Part shown: in pieces, positions 33,400 through 41,032 of the stretch
Numbering within the stretch: the stretch's first letter is position 1
How the letters are laid out: every line of letters begins with the position of its first letter
Assembly: GCF_014647795.1 (NCBI RefSeq)
Contig: NZ_BMPW01000036.1
Location: 19,471 to 83,470, forward strand
Source: Actinoplanes campanulatus
GTDB taxonomy: Bacteria > Actinomycetota > Actinomycetes > Mycobacteriales > Micromonosporaceae
DNA length: 64,000 bases
Reading direction: 5' to 3'
Program-made: the position numbers and the translations under genes
The notes under the pieces: generated by a model
Seen by the model: the letters and a program-made list of their open reading frames with translations, nothing else
Told to the model about the DNA's origin: nothing
The model's database searches: none

Positions 33400-34245
33400 G
33401 TGATCGAAGTGAACGCCGCGACACCGATCTGGATCTGGCTCGACAGCGCGGCCACCTGCAACATCGCCTGCAAGCTGTGCTACACGACGCCGATGCGCTC
33501 GCCGTCGTTCATGCCTTTGGAGTTGTTCACCGGAATCGTCGACGCGGTCCGGGCGGCACCGGTCGAGGTGATCAAATTCCATCTCAACTGGAGAGGCGAG
33601 CCGGTGAGCAATCCCCGGCTCGCGCAGATGCTGTCGATACTCTCGCGGCATCCATGGCCGGTGGAATGGCACACGAACGCGACCATGCTGACCAGGCGCA
33701 AGGCAGCGGCGGTCGTCGAATCACACCCGGGGCAGCGGATCATGTTGTCCCTCGACGGTGGAAACCGGAGCTCCTTCGAAGCCAATCGCGGCGCCGGCAC
33801 CTGGAGCAGGGCGCTGCGCGGCGCGGAGGCGCTGCTGGACGCCAGGAACGGCAGACCGAACCCGAGCATCGGCATCCATCAACTCGACCTGGGCGTCGAC
33901 CCCCGACAGTGGGAGACCCGCTTCCACGACATCGTCAGCCGCGTCGACCAGCACGTCATCGAGAAACCGGTCGACCTCGACGGCGCCGTCGTCGGCCACC
34001 AGCCGGTCGCCATCCCCGACGGCCCCTGCTTCTGGATGGGCAACATCCTGGCGATCGACGTCAACGGAGACGCCTGGACCTGCCTGCTCCGCAACGGAAC
34101 ACGCCTCGGCTCGGTCATCGCGGAGGGCGTACAACCGCTGCTGGACCGGGCTCGAACACTACGGCAGCGGGTCGCGCACGGCACCCGCGCGGCGGTGCCG
34201 GGCTGCGCGACCTGCCGGAAGAAGGAAGGACATGCGTGGGTTTGA
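33400..34245 (+). CDS. Radical SAM protein with SPASM-like C-terminus
   Basis: The product is about 281 residues. The radical SAM cluster motif CxxxCxxC is intact in TCNIACKLCYTTPM, and the rest of the partial TIM barrel follows (EVIKFHLNWRGEPVSNPRLA, EWHTNATMLT, RIMLSLDGGN). The C-terminal part has four cysteines arranged as GPCFWMGNILAIDVNGDAWT, CLLRN and GCATC. This resembles a short SPASM/twitch region that holds an auxiliary Fe-S cluster, common in peptide-modifying maturases. The exact start is uncertain: GTG at 33385, 33400 or 33409 are all in frame, and I favour 33400. It overlaps the kinase gene by 14 bases. The substrate is not evident. Confidence 0.85.
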   Translation: MIEVNAATPIWIWLDSAATCNIACKLCYTTPMRSPSFMPLELFTGIVDAVRAAPVEVIKFHLNWRGEPVSNPRLAQMLSILSRHPWPVEWHTNATMLTRRKAAAVVESHPGQRIMLSLDGGNRSSFEANRGAGTWSRALRGAEALLDARNGRPNPSIGIHQLDLGVDPRQWETRFHDIVSRVDQHVIEKPVDLDGAVVGHQPVAIPDGPCFWMGNILAIDVNGDAWTCLLRNGTRLGSVIAEGVQPLLDRARTLRQRVAHGTRAAVPGCATCRKKEGHAWV

Positions 34246-35200
34246 CAGCGCCGCCGACCGTGCGAGAACCTCGCTGACACGGCACGGCTTCCAGGCATGC
34301 CACCTGACCGAACTGCCGCCCGGAGCGGGACATCGGCGCTACCTGCGGGCGGCAACCGATCGCGGGCCGGTCGTCTGCTGTGTCCTCGACCCGGTCCGGG
34401 GCCACCCGGCAGCACTTCGCTTCTGCGCCGTCCAGGCCCGGCTGCGAGCCGCCGGAATCCGCGTGCCGCGGATAATCGCCTACGACCAGCCCAACGGCGT
34501 CCTGCTGCAGTCCGACCTCGGTGGAGACTCCCTGACCCGGATCCTCGCCCAGGACCCGACGCCCGCGGTCATGACGTCGGCGTTGACCGTCATGGCCTCG
34601 ATCAACGCCATACCGGTCACCGCCGCGCGACCGGGTGGAACCGGGCCGACGGCCGCCGCACACCCGCTCCTCGAGTGGTATCTCCCGTACGCCGGCGAGA
34701 CCGGCCCCACCGCGTGGCCTCCCGTTCTCGAATCACTCGGCCGAGCCGTCGCCCGGCAACCCCGACTCCTCCAGCACAACGACTTCCACTCCGGAAATCT
34801 GATCATCGAACCGGACGGCAGACTGGGTGTGGTCGACTTCCAGGACGCCGCCGCCGGCCCGGCCCTGACCGATCTCGCGACCTTCACCTTCGACCCCGCC
34901 CTCCGCCGCAACCGCGCGGACCGCGACACGGTCATCACCTCCGCCGCGGCGATCTGGCGCGCCACCGGGCTACCCGCGGGCCCGCACGCTACTTTCATCG
35001 AGAACGTCCACATCGCGGCCGTCCACCGCCTCCTCCAGCTCATCGGCGTCTGCGCACGGCTGATCGTCCGAGACGGCAGGACGCGGTACCGTCGCGAACT
35101 CGACAACGCCCTCTGGTACCTGCGCGACCTGCCGGCGGCCGGCGACCTCATCCGCGCCGTCCAACAGCTGATCCCCTCGCCTCCCGCCGGGCCGGCATGA
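34232..35200 (+). CDS. AmgK-like sugar kinase/phosphotransferase
   Basis: This is a 322-residue member of the aminoglycoside phosphotransferase fold, started by an ATG right after AAGGAAGGA. The catalytic loop reads LLQHNDFHSGNLII and the metal-binding loop LGVVDFQDAAAGPALTDLAT. The DFQDA..GP..DLA form is that of AmgK-like anomeric kinases of N-acetylmuramate and N-acetylglucosamine rather than true antibiotic-resistance enzymes. That would place it in cell-wall sugar salvage. Its partners are a radical SAM protein (14-base overlap) and an M15 peptidase (ATGA overlap), so the three act together. Other phosphoacceptors cannot be excluded. Confidence 0.75.
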   Translation: MRGFDSAADRARTSLTRHGFQACHLTELPPGAGHRRYLRAATDRGPVVCCVLDPVRGHPAALRFCAVQARLRAAGIRVPRIIAYDQPNGVLLQSDLGGDSLTRILAQDPTPAVMTSALTVMASINAIPVTAARPGGTGPTAAAHPLLEWYLPYAGETGPTAWPPVLESLGRAVARQPRLLQHNDFHSGNLIIEPDGRLGVVDFQDAAAGPALTDLATFTFDPALRRNRADRDTVITSAAAIWRATGLPAGPHATFIENVHIAAVHRLLQLIGVCARLIVRDGRTRYRRELDNALWYLRDLPAAGDLIRAVQQLIPSPPAGPA

Positions 35201-36132
35201 CCGCCGCCGACGACATGCTCGCCCGAACCTCCGGCTACCTCGGCATCACCGCAGCGGACCTGCACGCCGGCGACCGAGGCTACGCGGCAGCGCTGCGCCG
35301 GCTCCTGAACCGGAACGGCACACCGGCGCCCCCGGGCACCCTCGCCACAGTTCTCCGTGCCGTCGCCACCTACCAGAGAAGACACGGCGGGCTCCGCGAC
35401 GACGGCGTTCCCGACGAGGCCACACTCTGGCGGCTCCACCTCGGCGCGGCCGCCGACCGCGACCTCCGACGCGTCGGCCAGACCCCGGTCGACGTCCGGA
35501 GGAGGGCCGCCGCCGGCCGCCGTCGCATGACACACGGACACCACGACGTGTGGCTCCGCGGCGACGCGGCATGCGCGTTCCGCGCACTCCGCGACGAGGC
35601 CACCAGGATCGGCGCGATCGTCACGTCCGCCGGTGGGCTGCGCCGCCCCGCAAGCCTCGTCACCGCCGGCCGATCCGCGGCCTCCATGCATTACGCCGGC
35701 CTCGCCTTCGACCTCTGGATCCACGACGGGATGAAGGACCCGGCATCAGACCCCTACGTCGTCACCCGGACCCGCGACACCTGGCAGGTCTGGGCTCGGA
35801 CGGCGCAGGGCGTCACCCGGACGCTCGACGCGATCGTGCACACCGGATCGGCGATCATCACCGAACGCGTACGGGCGACCGTCATCGACTTCACCACCCT
35901 CGCGGCACGGCACGGATTCCGGCCCATCGGCCCGAGACCGGGCTTCCCGGCCGACTACCTCTGCGCGGAGTGGTGGCATTTCCAGTACGGCGCGACCCTC
36001 CACCCGTGGGTGAGCCAGTTCGGCATCGAGATGATCCGAACCGGCCGGTACACCCTCGACAGCCTGTCAACGTTCGAGCACCTCTGGAGCCTCCGCGAGC
36101 TGATCTACGGCCGCCGGGGCGGCTGGCTGTGA
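35197..36132 (+). CDS. Peptidase M15 with peptidoglycan-binding-like N-terminus
   Basis: This is a 311-residue VanY/D-Ala-D-Ala carboxypeptidase-type metallopeptidase. Zinc ligands are expected at His165 and Asp172 (SMHYAGLAFDLWIHDG) and His261, with catalytic Glu258 (AEWWHFQYG). Residues about 10-80 contain a peptidoglycan-binding-domain-like helix bundle (LATVLRAVATYQRRHGGLRD then GVPDEATLWRL). I see no signal peptide, which is unusual for a wall hydrolase and suggests action on cytoplasmic muropeptides or on a peptide made by the cassette. The start codon overlaps the kinase stop. Confidence 0.82.
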   Translation: MTAADDMLARTSGYLGITAADLHAGDRGYAAALRRLLNRNGTPAPPGTLATVLRAVATYQRRHGGLRDDGVPDEATLWRLHLGAAADRDLRRVGQTPVDVRRRAAAGRRRMTHGHHDVWLRGDAACAFRALRDEATRIGAIVTSAGGLRRPASLVTAGRSAASMHYAGLAFDLWIHDGMKDPASDPYVVTRTRDTWQVWARTAQGVTRTLDAIVHTGSAIITERVRATVIDFTTLAARHGFRPIGPRPGFPADYLCAEWWHFQYGATLHPWVSQFGIEMIRTGRYTLDSLSTFEHLWSLRELIYGRRGGWL

Positions 36133-36231
36133 GGACCGCCGAGCCTCGGCGATCCGTCTGCCGAGATGAACGGCGCTCGTGATGATGCTCAACACGCTGG
36201 CCACCACCGCCAGCAATTGCTCAACGTGCAT
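36067..36231 (-). CDS. Small single-pass membrane protein
   Basis: A 54-residue frame starts at an ATG with an excellent GGGAGG ribosome binding site six bases upstream. It encodes one hydrophobic helix near the N-terminus (VEQLLAVVASVLSIITSAVH) followed by a basic stop-transfer stretch (RRIAEARRSS) and an Ala/Pro-rich tail. Its 3' part lies antisense to the last 65 bases of the M15 peptidase gene. Size and layout resemble small membrane regulators or toxin-like peptides. No homology is recognised, and only the ribosome binding site and the helix support it. Confidence 0.5.
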   Translation of the reverse strand: MHVEQLLAVVASVLSIITSAVHLGRRIAEARRSSQPAAPAAVDQLAEAPEVLER

Positions 36232-36404
36232 GTCGACCCTCCCGAACTCGGAACGCTTCCGAGACGAATACTCCCGACCGGATCGAGGCGGGTCTGCTGT
36301 CGAGTGAATGCGACGGTGAACGGGCACAGCGACCGCCATTTCCCCACAGGATCCGCGAAACTCGGTTCCTTCCGGTGGCCGAGATCCCAGTAGCGTGTGA
36401 CGGC

Positions 36405-37205
36405 ATGCGACGTACGCCCGAACAGCGGGCCCGGGACGCGCTGCGCGCCCACGCCCCCGAACGCGCCGGCCACGAACTCGGCCGGCTCGGGTCCGGGCTG
36501 GACAACACGGCCTTCCTCGCCGGTGACCTGGTCCTGCGGGTGGCCGGCGGGCATGACGTCCGGCGTGAGGCGGAACTGCTTTCCCGCGTACGCCCGAGGG
36601 TGTCGCTGCCCGTGCCCGAGATCCGGTTCGCCGACGAGGAGGCCGGGGTGCTCGGCTATCCGCTGCTGCCCGGCCGGCCGCTGCTGGGACGGCCCGCCGG
36701 GCCCGGGCTCGCGCCCGTGATCGGCCGGTTCCTGCGGGAACTGCACGCCATCGACGTGCCCGGACCGGTCGAGCCCGCGGAGCCGGGGGAGTGGCTGGAG
36801 GATCTCGACGGGCCGCCCGGCCTGCTGCGGATCCTGCGGGAATCGGTGCCGGCGGCCGGCGAACGGCTGGTGCTCACCCATGCCGACCTCGGCGCCGAAC
36901 ACCTGCTGGAACACGACGGCCGCATCACCGGCGTGATCGACTGGACGGACGCGGCAGTCACCGACCCGGCCCTCGACTTCGCGCGCCTCTACCGTGACTT
37001 CGGCGCCGGCTTTCTCGCCGGGGTGGCCGGCGCCTACGGGCCGCTGCCGGACCGGGATCGCATCGTGTTCTTCGCCCGGTGCGCCGCGCTGGAGGACCTG
37101 GCCTACGGCCACGAACCGTACGTCCGCGCCGCCCGCAACAGCCTCACCTGGCTGTTTCCCGGCCGCTCCGTACGCGATGATCACCGGCCGTGGGCCGATT
37201 GGTAA
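36405..37205 (+). CDS. APH-family phosphotransferase
   Basis: This 266-residue member of the aminoglycoside phosphotransferase superfamily has catalytic loop RLVLTHADLGAEHLLE and metal loop ITGVIDWTDAAVTDPALDFA, plus a nucleotide-binding start LGSGLDNTAFLAGDLVLRVA. The loop has His-Ala-Asp-Leu where APH enzymes usually show HGDLxxxN, and the metal-binding Asn is replaced by His (LGAEHLL). This is also seen in some members, so activity is likely but the substrate is open. It could phosphorylate an aminoglycoside, a macrolide or a cell metabolite. Confidence 0.8.
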   Translation: MRRTPEQRARDALRAHAPERAGHELGRLGSGLDNTAFLAGDLVLRVAGGHDVRREAELLSRVRPRVSLPVPEIRFADEEAGVLGYPLLPGRPLLGRPAGPGLAPVIGRFLRELHAIDVPGPVEPAEPGEWLEDLDGPPGLLRILRESVPAAGERLVLTHADLGAEHLLEHDGRITGVIDWTDAAVTDPALDFARLYRDFGAGFLAGVAGAYGPLPDRDRIVFFARCAALEDLAYGHEPYVRAARNSLTWLFPGRSVRDDHRPWADW

Positions 37206-37244
37206 GGTCCGTGGCAAAGATCGGGCATTACTGAAGGAGTCGCG

Positions 37245-37517
37245 GTGAGCACGCTCGGCCGGGGTGGGCGCAGCTGTCTGCTGGTCATCGACCTACAGGA
37301 GGCGGTGGTCGCCGACTGCCTCGACCGCGACGGCGTCCTGCACCGCACCGCGCGGCTCGTCGACCGGGCCCGCGCCGCCGGGACGCCGATCGTCCACATC
37401 CAGCACGACGGCCCCGGCCTGGAACGCGGCAGCGACGGCTGGCAGCTCGCCGCCCCGCTGCGCTACCCGGGCCAGTCCTTCGCCGTCGCCACCCACGACA
37501 CCGTCACCCTGACCTGA
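37245..37517 (+). pseudogene. Isochorismatase-like hydrolase with internal deletion
   Basis: The frame has a proper ribosome binding site (AAGGAG) and a GTG start, but encodes only 90 residues instead of the usual 170-190. The first 65 residues match cysteine hydrolases of the isochorismatase fold: CLLVIDLQEAVVADCL holds the catalytic Asp, and TPIVHIQHDGPGLERGSDGW the following strand. The last about 20 residues (LRYPGQSFAVATHDTVTL) resemble the family's C-terminal tail. The middle, including the catalytic Lys and Cys, is missing in frame. The product cannot be an active hydrolase. Its stop codon directly abuts the RNA ligase stop. Confidence 0.65.
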
Positions 37518-38303
37518 TCACCGGCTGTTCGCCCGGCGCTTGAGGGTCCGCTGATAGTCCTGGAAGCGGGCCTTCGCGATCACCGACCGGTCAGCGGTCC
37601 GCAGCACCAGGCCCTCGGCCGCGCCCTGACCGGACTCGTCCAGCGCCACCAGCGTGCGGGGCAGCCGGTCGCCGAGGAACGCGTACATGCCCTCGACGTC
37701 GGACGGCAGCTCGCCGGAGTCGATGGTGAACAGCCGCGGCGTCAGCTCCAGACCGCTGGCCGCGGCTTGCTCCGCCAGCTCCCGCTCGCCGAGGAAGCTC
37801 TGACCCTGCTCGTCGCGCCACCGGGAGATCCGCTGGGGCGGCCACGCCAGCCTCTCCGCCCAGCCGTCGAGCACCGCGACGTCGAACAGCCGCCAGCCGG
37901 TGCCGCCCCTGGTCGAGTACTGCTTGGCCTGACCACCGATCTTACCGCCGTAGAGTTCCAGGTAGAACACCCGGATCCTGTCGGCGCGCGTGCCGGCCAG
38001 GGCGTCGGCGAGCGGGCGCAGGTTGTCCACGATGCCCAGCGCCGGGTTGCCGATCAGATCACCCCGCGCGTAGAGCAGCTCCTCCCGCGAACCGAGCAGG
38101 TAGCCGCCGTCCGGCAGCAGGATGACCCGCGAGTTCGTGCCGTCCACCTTCTCGGTCCCGATCACCGGACCGGGGAAGACCGTCACCTCCTCGGTGAGGC
38201 CGCCGTTGCGCGGGTCCAGCTCGTGATAGGTCGGGATCGACGGGTACTTGGTCAGCGAGTTGAGCGCGGCCAGATTCACGGCCCGGATGTCGAAGCCCGG
38301 CAT
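37518..38303 (-). CDS. RNA ligase family protein (Rnl2-like)
   Basis: This 261-residue protein has the nucleotidyltransferase motifs of ATP-dependent RNA ligases. Motif I EKVDGTNSRV carries the adenylated Lys52, and these segments also match: LGSREELLYARG, VFYLELYGGKIGG (motif III-like), EGLVLRTADRS (motif IV) and VIAKARFQDYQRTL (motif V). It lacks a C-terminal extension, as in short stand-alone ligases. Such enzymes seal nicks in RNA, for example after toxin RNase damage. Lying in an accessory region rich in toxins, a repair role is plausible. No tRNA-processing partner is adjacent. Confidence 0.8.
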   Translation of the reverse strand: MPGFDIRAVNLAALNSLTKYPSIPTYHELDPRNGGLTEEVTVFPGPVIGTEKVDGTNSRVILLPDGGYLLGSREELLYARGDLIGNPALGIVDNLRPLADALAGTRADRIRVFYLELYGGKIGGQAKQYSTRGGTGWRLFDVAVLDGWAERLAWPPQRISRWRDEQGQSFLGERELAEQAAASGLELTPRLFTIDSGELPSDVEGMYAFLGDRLPRTLVALDESGQGAAEGLVLRTADRSVIAKARFQDYQRTLKRRANSR

Positions 38304-38494
38304 TGTCTCCCCCAGGGATGCGGTGCGTGATGCCGACGATCGTGGCAGCGCCCTCGACGACGGGCGACCGATTTACGCGCCCCGACGGATCGGGCCGGGG
38401 CTGCGCCGGCCCGTCGACTCACCCGCGCCGAAGGCCGGCCGGCCAAGTGGCCCGACGCCATCGCCGCCGGACGAGCCGTCCGGCGCGGCAGCGG

Positions 38495-39511
38495 TCAAGA
38501 CAACCAGTGACCAGGGTGGACGCTGTCGTCCAGCGTCGTGACCCAGTCGCCGCCGGCGGCGCGGACGATGAGGTGGCCTTGGCCTTGGCCTTCGCCGAAG
38601 CGCAGCACCGCGCCCTCGGCCTGCGCATACTTTCCGAACAAGGGTGCGGCGCCGGTCAGCCGGGCGCCCATGAACGCCGCCGCCGGACCGTACGCTGACC
38701 GCTGATCCGGCGAGACGGTGACCGGCCGCAACTCCACCTCGTCGCGGCACCCGCACGAGATCAGGAGTGGGTGGTCGCCGAAGCGCCAGAGCAGGTCACG
38801 CGCCGCCGGGTGGCTCAGATCTTCGCCGCGTACAGGTTGATGCGCGACGACGTCGACGCCGTCCAACCGGTGACCGATCAGCCCGGTCAGCAGCTCGGCG
38901 ATCGTGGCCCGAGCCGGCACCGCGTAGGTGTCGACGCCGAGCCGGTTGAGCACCACGAAGAGCTGGCCCTCGACGAATGTTCCGGTCGTGGTCAGCGCCG
39001 CTTCCACGTCGGCGACCGGCGCCGGTTCCAGACCGGCCTCCCGCGCCCACGCCACCGCGGCGTCGGCGGCGGCGGTGCCGCTCAGCGTCTCGGCGAGCAT
39101 GCGCTGCCTGGTCGCGGCCGCCTCGGCTTCGTATTCCGGGTCCACCCAGTCGGCACCCAGATAGTTGCCGTCCTCGTCGAACGGCGACGACGGCAGCGCC
39201 GTGTACGCGACCGCGCCGTCGATGTCCAGCCAGGTGTCCCAGAACGGCGTCCGCACACCGACCGCGTGCACATATGCGGCGGAGCTGTCGAGGATGTCGG
39301 CGGCCAGCACCGGAGCCCCGGTCGCGTCACGCAGGTCGGTGAGGAACGTGTCCGGGAGGTCGCCGGACGAGGCCCAGATCCGGGTCACCTGCCATCCACC
39401 GGAAACCTGGTCGTACTCCAGGTCGCCGTCGTGCAGCTCCGGCACCTCGGGCAGCAGCTCCCACACCAGAGGCTCGCCACGATGGATGACGAAACTTCCC
39501 CAGAATCCCAT
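38495..39511 (-). CDS. Unknown cytoplasmic protein
   Basis: The 338-residue protein starts MGFWGSFVIHRGEPLVWELL, a beginning seen in actinobacterial proteins of unknown function. It is acidic, has no signal peptide or membrane segment, and the C-terminal half is beta-rich. A cysteine pair (LISCGCRDEVEL) is the only notable motif. I cannot assign a role. It is upstream of the RNA ligase on the same strand but 190 bases away, with nothing recognisable in that gap. Confidence 0.65.
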   Translation of the reverse strand: MGFWGSFVIHRGEPLVWELLPEVPELHDGDLEYDQVSGGWQVTRIWASSGDLPDTFLTDLRDATGAPVLAADILDSSAAYVHAVGVRTPFWDTWLDIDGAVAYTALPSSPFDEDGNYLGADWVDPEYEAEAAATRQRMLAETLSGTAAADAAVAWAREAGLEPAPVADVEAALTTTGTFVEGQLFVVLNRLGVDTYAVPARATIAELLTGLIGHRLDGVDVVAHQPVRGEDLSHPAARDLLWRFGDHPLLISCGCRDEVELRPVTVSPDQRSAYGPAAAFMGARLTGAAPLFGKYAQAEGAVLRFGEGQGQGHLIVRAAGGDWVTTLDDSVHPGHWLS

Positions 39512-39565
39512 GGGAAGTGATCATGGTCCATCCGAGCGTACGTGTCAGCCCGAAGCGCCTGGTCG

Positions 39566-39967
39566 TCAGCACGCGTAGTAGCCGGCCCGCGTCGCCGCTT
39601 GGCCGTTGAAGGCGGCGAACTGTTCAACCCACGCCGTCACCTGTTCGGCGCCGGGGTGCTCGTCGAAAAAGGACAGCAGCTCCGCAACAACTCCCGCGTC
39701 CAGGGCGGCGCGCAGCCGGCGGGCGATGAACTCCGCCTCCGCCGCCGTAGTGTGGCCCTCGCTGTACGCGAAACGTCGGGCAGGCAGCGTTTCCTCGGAG
39801 ACCTCCAGTCCTGGTGTCTCCAGCGCTTGCGTGAAGCCGTCCCCGCTCAGCACCCCGGCCTCGACCATGATCAACCGGACGTAGTTCATCTGTTCGCTGC
39901 TGAACGCGCAGGGGGTGCCGGCAAAGCCGTCGTCGGTCGGCGGGTCGAAACTGAACGCGAATCCCAT
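39566..39967 (-). CDS. Unknown small protein
   Basis: This 133-residue protein starts at MGFAFSFDPPTDDGFAGTPC, with a long amphipathic helix in the middle (AAEAEFIARRLRAALDAGVV) and an acidic helix near the end. Nothing membrane-bound or catalytic is seen. Its start resembles the MGFWGSF start of the following gene only in length and mood; the two do not align. It belongs to a run of three unrelated small unknown genes on this strand. Confidence 0.6.
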   Translation of the reverse strand: MGFAFSFDPPTDDGFAGTPCAFSSEQMNYVRLIMVEAGVLSGDGFTQALETPGLEVSEETLPARRFAYSEGHTTAAEAEFIARRLRAALDAGVVAELLSFFDEHPGAEQVTAWVEQFAAFNGQAATRAGYYAC

Positions 39968-39993
39968 GATCGCGAAGAATAGCGTTGCCCTGC

Positions 39994-40449
39994 TCACCCC
40001 GTGAGATCCCGATCGGGTCCGTGCCCTGGCTGTGCGATCGTGGTGGCCGTCCAGAACTGGACCAGGAACTCGGGGTCGTCGCCGTCGCCGAAGCGGCAGG
40101 ACAGTCGCACGTGCTGGTCGCCCGGACGGGCGAGCGTGAACCCGGGATCGGCCCAGCCGGCGGTCACCTGGTTCAACCGGATCGCCCCGGACGGGCAGCC
40201 GATGGTCACGGCGACGACGTCGTCCCACTCGTGGTCCTCGGCGGGCTCACCGTCCCACTCCTCCAGGCGCAGGACCGCCTCGTCATTGTCGAACGGTGTT
40301 TCCACCAGGATCGACGACCGGCCGGCGCAGACCCAGTCGCCGGCCTCGTGCGGGAACGGCAGGTCCTCCTCGGCGCCGTCGTCGGCGATGCCGAAGAGCC
40401 GGTGGTCGAGTAGCGTCGTGGTGGTTACCGCTGTCAGCCGGCTGCTCAC
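39994..40449 (-). CDS. Unknown small protein
   Basis: The 151-residue product starts at the GTG seven bases after AAGGAG, rather than at upstream codons that shadow the reductase gene. It is acidic and beta-rich (SSILVETPFDNDEAVLRLEE, DVVAVTIGCPSGAIRLNQVT, VRLSCRFGDGDDPEFLVQFW), suggesting a compact beta-sandwich, possibly an immunity-like or ligand-binding fold. No family is recognised. It is divergent from the DHFR-like reductase with about 30 bases between starts. Confidence 0.6.
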   Translation of the reverse strand: MSSRLTAVTTTTLLDHRLFGIADDGAEEDLPFPHEAGDWVCAGRSSILVETPFDNDEAVLRLEEWDGEPAEDHEWDDVVAVTIGCPSGAIRLNQVTAGWADPGFTLARPGDQHVRLSCRFGDGDDPEFLVQFWTATTIAQPGHGPDRDLTG

Positions 40450-40480
40450 AACCGGTCTCCTTCCGTCCGGGGGAGTGGAC

Positions 40481-41032
40481 ATGAACTGTGTGATCGTCCA
40501 GCAATGGGTCTCTGTGGACGGCTTCCTCGCCGGCCCGAACGGTGAGCGGGACGTCTTCGCGGCCGTCCAGGATTTCTCGGCCTCCGAGGCGCACAACATG
40601 GCGCTGCTCAAGTCGGTCGACGAGGTGCTGCTGGGGCGGCGAACGTACGAGTCCTTCGCGGCGTTCTGGCCGACGGCGACCGACGAGCCGATGGCCCGGC
40701 AGGTCAACGCACTGGCCAAGACGGTCTGCTCGACCACGCTGACCGAGGCGCCGTGGGGCTCGCACGCGCCGGCCCATGTCGTGGCGGACGCGGTCGAGTA
40801 TGTGCGGTCGCGGCGCGAACAGCGGTGCCGGACCATCGTGTGGGGCAGCGCGTCGGTGATGCGTGCCCTGTTCGCGGCCGGTGAGGTCGACCAGTTGGAG
40901 CTGTTCGTCGCCCCGATCGCGCTGGGCGATGGCACACCGCTGCTGGAGCGCGGCGGCCCTCCCCTTCCGCTGCGGTTGCGGGAGACCGAGACGTGGCCGG
41001 CCGGCGTGGTCCGCATCCGCTACACCACCTGA
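40481..41032 (+). CDS. DHFR/RibD-C family reductase
   Basis: This 183-residue protein of the dihydrofolate reductase-like RibD C-terminal fold begins MNCVIVQQWVSVDGFLAGPN. It continues with the NADPH-binding pattern DEVLLGRRTYESFAAFWPTA and the late motif IVWGSASVMRALFAAGEVDQ, then LELFVAPIALGDGTPLL. Stand-alone members are NADPH-dependent reductases of mostly unknown substrate. A GGGGGAG ribosome binding site sets the start. The 3' end overlaps the convergent TPR gene by 13 bases. Confidence 0.85.
   Translation: MNCVIVQQWVSVDGFLAGPNGERDVFAAVQDFSASEAHNMALLKSVDEVLLGRRTYESFAAFWPTATDEPMARQVNALAKTVCSTTLTEAPWGSHAPAHVVADAVEYVRSRREQRCRTIVWGSASVMRALFAAGEVDQLELFVAPIALGDGTPLLERGGPPLPLRLRETETWPAGVVRIRYTT

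Noticed and set aside
36405-37205. Aminoglycoside resistance gene
   Set aside because: The fold is APH-like but the loop has His-Ala-Asp and lacks the usual Asn; many such proteins are metabolic kinases, so a resistance claim is not supported.
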